Shown: positions 57,197-64,000 of the stretch, piece by piece
Position numbering within the stretch: position 1 is the stretch's first letter
Layout of the letters: the number at the start of each line of letters is the position of its first letter
Source: Nitrincola sp.
Lineage (GTDB): Bacteria; Pseudomonadota; Gammaproteobacteria; Pseudomonadales; Balneatricaceae
Assembly (NCBI GenBank): GCA_021208565.1
Contig: JAJOJN010000121.1
Span: 49,075 to 113,074 of the forward strand
DNA length: 64,000 nucleotides
Direction of reading: 5' to 3'
Program-made: the position numbers and the translations under genes
Notes under the pieces: model-generated
Databases searched by the model: none
Seen by the model: only the letters and a program-made list of their open reading frames with translations
Told to the model about the DNA's origin: nothing

Positions 57197-57867
57197 TATC
57201 CATTATTACCGTAGATGGCCCGAGCGGATCAGGAAAAGGAACCATTTGTCGGCGTTTAGCTCAACAGATGGGATGGCATCTTCTGGATAGTGGTGCACTA
57301 TATCGATTAACCGCACTTGCGGCTCATCATCATGGAATTTCCACCGAAGATGAAGAATCGATAAAAGTTGTTGCTGCCCACTTGGACGTACAGTTTCTCA
57401 CCGACCATACTAATGATATAAAAATAGTTTTAGAAGGTGAGGAAGTTACCGACGCTATTCGAGCTGAAAAGATTGGGACTGACGCATCTGTAGTGGCTTC
57501 TATGCCTGGTGTCAGGCAAGCTCTACTGCAACGACAGCGCGACTTTGCCGTGAAACCAGGGTTGATTGCGGATGGTCGAGATATGGGGACTGTTGTCTTC
57601 CCAGAGGCTCGATTAAAGGTGTATTTAGACGCTAGTGCAGAAGAACGTGCAACTCGACGATATAAGCAGTTGATTAGCAAAGGAGTGAGTGCTAGCCTTG
57701 AAGATATCCTTGCGGATATAAAATCACGAGATGAGCGAGACATGAATCGCACAGTCTCGCCATTAAAACCGGCGCCTGAAGCGGTGATTCTGGACACCAC
57801 CCAAATGACAATTGAGGAGGTGTTAGAGGTGGTGCTGGACGAAGCAAAACATAAAGGGCTGCGGTAA
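57178..57867 (+). CDS. cmk: Cytidylate kinase
   Basis: [76 protein letters not shown]. Confidence 0.95.
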   Translation: MPTTELVSIITVDGPSGSGKGTICRRLAQQMGWHLLDSGALYRLTALAAHHHGISTEDEESIKVVAAHLDVQFLTDHTNDIKIVLEGEEVTDAIRAEKIGTDASVVASMPGVRQALLQRQRDFAVKPGLIADGRDMGTVVFPEARLKVYLDASAEERATRRYKQLISKGVSASLEDILADIKSRDERDMNRTVSPLKPAPEAVILDTTQMTIEEVLEVVLDEAKHKGLR

Positions 57868-57896
57868 GCAGCAATACACACTGAGGGTGCGGGTAA

Positions 57897-59582
57897 TGAG
57901 TGAGAGTTTCGCTGAGCTATTTGAAGAAAGTTTGCAAGAACTTGAAATGGCGCCGGGTTCAATTGTTACGGGAACGGTCGTAGCGATAGAAAATGATTTT
58001 GTGATTGTTCATGCCGGACTTAAGTCGGAAGGGGTTATCCCCGTAGAACAATTTAAAGATGAAAAAGGAGCGATCACTGTTGCCGTTGGTGATGAAGTGA
58101 AAGTTTCTTTGGAATCTCTAGAAGATGGCTATGGCACTACCGTACTCTCACGTGAAAAAAGCCAAACGAGCTGAAGCTTGGGGTGTGTTGGAAAAAGCTT
58201 TTGAGGCAAACGAAACGGTTACAGGTTACATTACTGGCAAAGTCCGTGGTGGCTTAACAGTAGATGTTAACGGCATCAGTGCCTTTTTACCGGGTTCATT
58301 AGTTGATGTCCGTCCTATTCGTGATACCGCGTATCTAGAAGGTCAAGAACTTGAGTTTAAGCTGGTTAAGTTGGATGCCCGCAGTAATAACATTGTCGTT
58401 TCCAGACGTGCAGTATTAGAAGAAGCTTACACTGAAGAGCGTCAAAAGCTTCTCGAAACCATGGCAGAAGGTGTCGTCATTAAAGGCGTTGTTAAAAACC
58501 TTACCGATTATGGTGCGTTTATTGAACTCGGTGGGATTGATGGTCTGCTGCATATCACCGATATGGCTTGGAAGCGTGTTAAACATCCAAGCGAATTACT
58601 CACCATCGGCCAAGAGCTAGATGTCAAAGTGCTCAAGTTTGATAAAGAGCGCAGTCGTGTTTCCCTAGGCTTGAAGCAGCTTCAGTCTGACCCTTGGAAT
58701 CAGTTGATCAGTCAAAGCAAGGTCGGCGATAAAGTCAAAGCGCGCGTTACCAATTTGACAGACTATGGTTGCTTCGCTGAAATTGGTGAAGGTGTTGAAG
58801 GTTTGGTTCACGTTTCTGAAATGGATTGGACAAACCGAAATATTCATCCTTCTAAAGTGGTTCAAGTGGGCGATGAGGTCGATGTCGTTATCCTTGACAT
58901 TGATCAGCAACGTCGTCGAATCTCCCTAGGGATGAAACAATGTCAAGAAAACCCTTGGGAAGCCTTTGCGAAAAACAGTAACAAGGGTGATCGAGTTTCT
59001 GGTGTGATTAAATCGATTACCGATTTTGGTATCTTCATTGGTCTTGATGGCGGTATTGATGGCTTGGTGCACCTCTCTGATCTCTCATGGGAAGAGCCGG
59101 GCGAGCAAGCAGTCAAAGCCTATTCGAAGGGTCAACAGGTTGAGGCCGTTGTGCTATCAGTCGATCCAGAGCGTGAGCGTATAGCATTAGGCATCAAGCA
59201 GGTCGATACCGATCCTTTTGCCAATTTTGCAGAAAATCATCCTAAGGGTGCGAAGGTAATTGGAAAGGTCATCAGTAGTGATGACAAGCAGGTAATCCTG
59301 TCACTGGCTGAAGGTGTCGAAGGTGTATTGAAGATTGCCGAGGCTTCTCGTGAGCGTGTTGAAAATTTACCTTCGCTTTACCCTGAAGGGGCTGAAGTAG
59401 AAGCATTGATTGTCAGTCTTGATCGACGTAACCGTACCGTGAATCTCTCTGTTAAACAGTTGACAGAACAGGTTGAAAAAGAAGCGATAAAATCGGTCAA
59501 AGAGCAAGCGCCCGTTGAGGTTGCAGGTCCTACGACGATTGGTGATTTGATTAAAGCACAAATGGAAAAAGACGGTCGATAA
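57897..59582 (+). CDS. rpsA: 30S ribosomal protein S1; frameshift near 58155
   Basis: Repeated S1 domains; frames join as [36 protein letters not shown] with one A removed. Confidence 0.96.
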
Positions 59583-59645
59583 TTACACTGTAAGGTGTAT
59601 TATTGATGGAGCGTTAAGCCTTTAACGATTTTAGTGGAGGAAACC

Positions 59646-59939
59646 ATGACGAAATCAGAGCTTATTGAACGCCTGATTGAGCAGCACCCGCAGTTATCTG
59701 TCAAGGATGTTGAACTTGCGGTCAAAACGATGCTTGATCATATGACAGAATCGCTGGCGAATGGTGATAGGATAGAAATCCGCGGCTTCGGTAGCTTTTC
59801 TTTGCATTACCGAGCACCGCGTATTGGTCGAAATCCTAAAACGGGTGAATCTGTCTCTCTTGACGCGAAGTATGTACCGCATTTTAAGCCTGGTAAAGAG
59901 ATGCGCGATCAAGTGAACAACAGTTTAAATGCCAGCTAA
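59646..59939 (+). CDS. ihfB: Integration host factor subunit beta
   Basis: [70 protein letters not shown]. Confidence 0.96.
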   Translation: MTKSELIERLIEQHPQLSVKDVELAVKTMLDHMTESLANGDRIEIRGFGSFSLHYRAPRIGRNPKTGESVSLDAKYVPHFKPGKEMRDQVNNSLNAS

Positions 59940-59964
59940 ATGCTGGCTGAGTGGAGGTTAAAGC

Positions 59965-60270
59965 GTGCGTTTTATAAAGCGTCTACTAGTGGTATTGCTT
60001 GTTGTGCTTGTGTTGTTGGTGGGTATTCTTTTTACACTCCATAACATGACACCTGTCACTATCGATCTGATTTTTGTAACCTTACCGCAGGCGAGCTTAT
60101 CCTTATGGCTTTTAGGAGCCTTTGCGCTGGGTGGATTTGTCGGTGTGGTGCTCAGTTCATTGATGCTAGTGTCTCTAAAAACGCGCCTTTATTACCTAAA
60201 CAAAAAGGTAGTGTCTACTCGTCAGGAGCTCAATAAGCTACGTACGTCAGGTCTGAAAGATCCTGCTTAA
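59965..60270 (+). CDS. lapA: LapA family (DUF1049) membrane protein
   Basis: 101 aa, two TM segments, MTPVTIDLIFVTLPQASLSLWLLGAFALGGFVGVVLSSL; between ihfB and lapB. Confidence 0.85.
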   Translation: MRFIKRLLVVLLVVLVLLVGILFTLHNMTPVTIDLIFVTLPQASLSLWLLGAFALGGFVGVVLSSLMLVSLKTRLYYLNKKVVSTRQELNKLRTSGLKDPA

Positions 60271-60271
60271 T

Positions 60272-61447
60272 ATGTTGGATTACGCTCCGATAGTATTACT
60301 TACACTAGCAGCGGTGGTTGCTGGGTGGTTATTGGGGCGAATTCAATCTCGCAAAGTAAAGTCTGCATTACCTTCACTGAGTCGAGATTACTACGACGGC
60401 TTAGGGTCACTGTTAAGTAATAACGCGGATGATGCGGTTGAAAGTTTTATTCGTGCTCTGGAAATAAATTCAGACACCATTCCCGCCTACCTCGCATTAG
60501 CGGATCTATTTCGTCGTAAGGGCGAATATGACCGTGCTATCGACATGCATCAAACGTTACTCGCTCGAACAGATCTACTTCATGAAGACTTTATCCGTAT
60601 TCAGTTGTCCTTAGCCAAAGATTATCAGGCGGTTGGATTGTTTGATCGAGCAGAAGGGTTGTTACAGTCAGTTATCAGCGAAAACCCCCGCGATAATCAG
60701 CGACACTCCGCCCGCCGGCAATTGGCGAAGCTCTATGAAAGGCAGCAGGAGTGGGATCTTGCGCTAAAAACAGCACTTAAACTGCCAGATTCTAAACGCG
60801 CCGATATCGCACATGAAATGGCACATTATGCTTGTGAGTTGGCTTCTCTCGCCCTAGAAACCAATGATGCTGATGTGGAAAATTGGTTAAAACAAGCACT
60901 GCGGTTAGATCCCACTTGTGTTAGGGCTAACCTGATGTGGGCCAAGCACAGAATGCAAAAGCATGCTTGGCGTGGAGCCATAAAACATCTCAAAGAAGTG
61001 GCTGATCAGGACGCTAAAAGAGTGCCTGAAACGTTACCTTTGCTCTCAACCTGTTTTGTAGAATTAGGTAACATGGATGCTTATACCGCTTATTTGGATC
61101 AATGCTTAACCAAAAATCCCTCTTCATCACTTTGGGTGGAAAGAGCAAAGTTGATCGAAAAACAATCGGGCGCTAAGGAAGCGGAAGTGTTTACCATTGA
61201 AGCCTTAAGGAAGCATCCGTCTCTTATTGGATTCGATTATCTTCTGAGTTTAAAGCTACAAGCCAGTGAACCTGAAGAGCGGGAGCGCTTACTAATTCTT
61301 CAGCAATTAACAGGGCAGTTAATTCAAAGTAAACCTAAATACCAATGTCAGCAGTGTGGTTACCATAGCAAACAACTGCATTGGCAATGTCCATCTTGTA
61401 AAACTTGGGACAGTACACGACTGATTCAGGGTTTAGAAGGCGAGTGA
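60272..61447 (+). CDS. lapB: Lipopolysaccharide assembly protein LapB (YciM), TPR protein
   Basis: TPR repeats, C-terminal rubredoxin-like YQCQQCGYHSKQLHWQCPSCKTWDS. Confidence 0.93.
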   Translation: MLDYAPIVLLTLAAVVAGWLLGRIQSRKVKSALPSLSRDYYDGLGSLLSNNADDAVESFIRALEINSDTIPAYLALADLFRRKGEYDRAIDMHQTLLARTDLLHEDFIRIQLSLAKDYQAVGLFDRAEGLLQSVISENPRDNQRHSARRQLAKLYERQQEWDLALKTALKLPDSKRADIAHEMAHYACELASLALETNDADVENWLKQALRLDPTCVRANLMWAKHRMQKHAWRGAIKHLKEVADQDAKRVPETLPLLSTCFVELGNMDAYTAYLDQCLTKNPSSSLWVERAKLIEKQSGAKEAEVFTIEALRKHPSLIGFDYLLSLKLQASEPEERERLLILQQLTGQLIQSKPKYQCQQCGYHSKQLHWQCPSCKTWDSTRLIQGLEGE

Positions 61448-61461
61448 ACTAGGAATTCTGT

Positions 61462-62172
61462 ATGTCAAAAGATCAAAAACCGATTATTGTAGCCCTAGAT
61501 TATCCTGATCAGGTAGCGGCTTTAAACATGGCTTCATTGCTGGACCCAAAGGATTGTCGGGTCAAGGTGGGCAAGGAGTTATTCACTCGTGCAGGGCCTA
61601 GTGTTGTGGAGTCACTTCAAGCTAAAGGGTTTGACGTTTTTCTGGATTTAAAGTACCACGATATACCCAATACGACTGCTATGGCCGTTAAAGCAGCGGC
61701 TGAATTAGGTGTCTGGATGGTAAATGTTCACGCCTCCGGTGGGAGAAGAATGATGGAAGCGGCTGCAAACGTCTTAGCTCAATCTAATAGTCCCACCCTG
61801 CTGATAGCGGTTACTGTACTTACCAGTATGGAAAAGTCGGATCTAGAAGAGCTAGGTATCGATCTTGAACCTGCTTTGCATGTAGAACGTCTGGCACACT
61901 TAACGGCACAATCTGGCTTGGATGGGGTGGTGTGTTCTGCGCAGGAAGCGGTGATGTTGAGAGCAGGGTTGCCACGAGAATTTTATTTAGTGACTCCCGG
62001 TATTCGTCCCGCCGATGCCGCATCGGGTGATCAAAAACGCATTATGACACCGGTTGATGCATTGACGGCTGGTAGCAGTCACTTGGTCATTGGTCGACCG
62101 ATTACACAATCGGCCAATCCAGCGGCTACCTGTGCTGCAATAATTCAGGAAATTAAAGCGGCTGGGTTTTAG
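61462..62172 (+). CDS. pyrF: Orotidine-5'-phosphate decarboxylase
   Basis: [76 protein letters not shown]. Confidence 0.95.
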   Translation: MSKDQKPIIVALDYPDQVAALNMASLLDPKDCRVKVGKELFTRAGPSVVESLQAKGFDVFLDLKYHDIPNTTAMAVKAAAELGVWMVNVHASGGRRMMEAAANVLAQSNSPTLLIAVTVLTSMEKSDLEELGIDLEPALHVERLAHLTAQSGLDGVVCSAQEAVMLRAGLPREFYLVTPGIRPADAASGDQKRIMTPVDALTAGSSHLVIGRPITQSANPAATCAAIIQEIKAAGF

Positions 62173-62293
62173 TCGATTGATCTAAATCAATAATTGATTA
62201 AATTTCAGCTCAATTGACTGGCTTTTATTGATAAACCGACTATCATGCGAGTGCTGGCTAGGATGCCAGTTCTTATTAACAAGGAGGTCTCTT

Positions 62294-62578
62294 ATGAACC
62301 CTAAACTCTTGAGCGCTATTGCGCTTCTTTTCGCTTTAATCTTTACCTCACCTCTACATGCGTCTTCTGCAATTAATATCAATACTGCTAGCGCTTCTGA
62401 AATTGCGGCGACCTTATCGGGTGTGGGTCCTTCGAAAGCCCAAGCGATTGTTGATTATCGTACCGAAAAGGGCGGATTTGTAACGATTGAAGAGCTTGTT
62501 CAAGTGCCCGGTATTGGGCCTGCAACACTTGAACGAAACCGTGACTTAGTGACGGTTGATGCTTCATCAAACGACTAA
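62294..62578 (+). CDS. ComEA-like helix-hairpin-helix protein
   Basis: Signal peptide then ININTASASEIAATLSGVGPSKAQAIVDYRTEKGGFVTIEELVQVPGIGPATLERNRDLV; SD aaggagg upstream. Confidence 0.9.
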   Translation: MNPKLLSAIALLFALIFTSPLHASSAININTASASEIAATLSGVGPSKAQAIVDYRTEKGGFVTIEELVQVPGIGPATLERNRDLVTVDASSND

Positions 62579-62601
62579 TCGAATGACTCCATAGGTCATG
62601 A

Positions 62602-62633
62602 CTAACAACTCGTCAGGTAAGGCGAGTTGTTAG
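62602..62633. terminator. Hairpin between convergent comEA-like and AEC transporter genes (no T-tract)
   Basis: CTAACAACTCG-TCAGGTAAGG-CGAGTTGTTAG, 11-bp perfect stem. Confidence 0.45.
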
Positions 62634-63524
62634 AGTGTAAAGGCCAAAACTAATGGAATAAAAACTAAACTCCCGACATTACCAATCAAGACGATAGCGG
62701 CAACTAGATGCGGTTCTTGATTATAACGCTCTGACACCATGTAATTCAGTACTGCAGGTGGTAGCGCGGCAAACAGGAGTAGGTAGGCAAAGTGTTGTGC
62801 CTCTAACTGGAAAAATGGCTGTAAAGATAATGCGATAGCTAATCCAGTTATCGGTGCAAGTACGGCGCCCCAGACCCCAATTTTCCAATGCGTAAAATCG
62901 ATACTGGTCATGCGAACACCCAGTGCAAATAGCATCAAAGGAATAGCGATCTGTCCTAGCATATCGACGAAGGTTCTGAGGGGTGTCGGTAAAATCCAAT
63001 CAGTATAACTCCAGGCGACACCCGCAATAGTCGCAATAATCATCGGCATTCTTAAGAGTTGAATCAGTCGCGTTTTATTATCAAGAATGTATAAACCTAA
63101 GGTAAAGTGAAGCAGGTTTTCTACGAGAAAAAGAACAACGGCGGCTGGAAGAGCGGCTTCTCCAAAAGCGAGAACAATCAATGGAATGCCTAGATTTCCA
63201 CTATTGGAAAACATCATTGGCGGTAAAAAAAGTTTTAGGTTTCACGCCGATTAGTTTGCAAAGAGGCCAGATCAATAAACCTGATAGCACAATCACTAAC
63301 AAGGCTGCAAAAGCAAGCGGGTAGTAATTAGGGAGGTCAAAGTTTTCCGCAGACATGACAGAAAAAATCAAGGCCGGTGTGAAAATATCGATATTGACTT
63401 TGTTGGCCACTGACATGTCAGTAGGGCGCTTGCGTGCATAGATAAAACCTATGAGCACGATGGCCAGTAGTGGGAAGATGGTTTGAAAAATGCGCTCAAC
63501 CACCATCCATGAAGTGACTTCCAT
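62630..63524 (-). CDS. AEC family (auxin efflux carrier-like) transporter; frameshift near 63225
   Basis: MMFSNSGNLGIPLIVLAFGEAALPAAVVLFLVENLLHFTLG; upstream ORF 63201..63524 joins with one T removed. Confidence 0.88.
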
Positions 63525-63683
63525 AACGCTTTGACCCTTTTAGAAAATCAAACCCGAAACTATACGATTAAGTCACTGCTATGTCAGTGAGTTTGTGGTT
63601 AAATTATTGTGATGGTATCAATAACTTTTTTATTGTTGGAAAATGCCATGATTTCATAGCGTCTAGAGCCGGTGAGAAGCAAA

Positions 63684-64000
63684 GTGTACAAGAGCGTAAA
63701 GCAACCAAAAATTTCAGATGTCATCATGGCTCAGATTGAGGAGATGATTCTCGAGGGAACCTTCAACCCCGGGCAGCGTTTGCCTCCGGAGCGTGAGTTG
63801 GCGGCGCGCTTTGAAGTGTCCAGACCATCCCTTCGAGAAGCCTTGCAAAAGTTGATTGCCAGGGGGTTGCTTACCAGTCGACAAGGTGGCGGCACTTATG
63901 TTGCAGAAAATCTGGGGTCAGGATTTTCTGACCCTCTAATGAAGCTATTCGAAACCCATCCTGAAGCACAATATGACTTATTAGAGTTTCGTCATGCATT
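63684..64000 (+). CDS. GntR/FadR-subfamily transcriptional regulator (PdhR-like), 3' truncated by window edge
   Basis: [67 protein letters not shown]. Confidence 0.85.
   Translation, partial: MYKSVKQPKISDVIMAQIEEMILEGTFNPGQRLPPERELAARFEVSRPSLREALQKLIARGLLTSRQGGGTYVAENLGSGFSDPLMKLFETHPEAQYDLLEFRHA

Noticed and set aside
57330-57962. 210-aa minus-strand ORF over cmk
   Set aside because: Shadow of cmk; Ser/Thr-rich with no family resemblance
50592-59582. gyrA, serC, hisC, tyrA and rpsA as pseudogenes
   Set aside because: Essential or core genes with otherwise intact sequence; single-base run errors are a simpler explanation
1-64000. CRISPR arrays, tRNA/rRNA genes, IS elements, prophage or defence islands
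   Set aside because: No regularly spaced repeats, cloverleaf-like intergenic segments, transposase motifs or phage genes were recognised; the only mobile elements supported are the two inteins

Overview
The window is a densely packed chromosomal segment of a gammaproteobacterium, probably Oceanospirillales-like judging from gene content and order. It is mostly housekeeping genes: uraA, ppa, fbp, mpl, ubiX, tsaB, uppP, rsmJ, plsB, slyX, trpGDC, rpsF-rpsR-(DUF2232-like)-rplI-dnaB, bioA, trmO, bioBFHCD, xseA, guaBA, tadA, mltF, purL, rluB, ubiG, and gyrA-serC-pheA-hisC-tyrA-cmk-rpsA-ihfB-lapA-lapB-pyrF. I saw no rRNA, tRNA, CRISPR array, IS element or prophage. The main accessory signal is a dnaB gene interrupted by two full inteins with LAGLIDADG endonuclease domains: one inside the Walker A P-loop (GK^TT) and one at DLRE^SGAIEQDAD. 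Other points worth checking are a PheA (P-protein) that appears to lack about 70 residues of its prephenate dehydratase domain, a pair of adjacent proteins sharing an M-x-I-N-G N-terminus (a small protein and a SprA-like HExxH protein), a structured rpsF leader that hides the Shine-Dalgarno, and a palindrome overlapping a promoter in front of bioB. About 30 single-base homopolymer indels break genes across the window, including essential ones (gyrA, rpsA, rpsF, dnaB). These look like consensus errors, not biology. Product names come from recalled family motifs and synteny; no database search was run.
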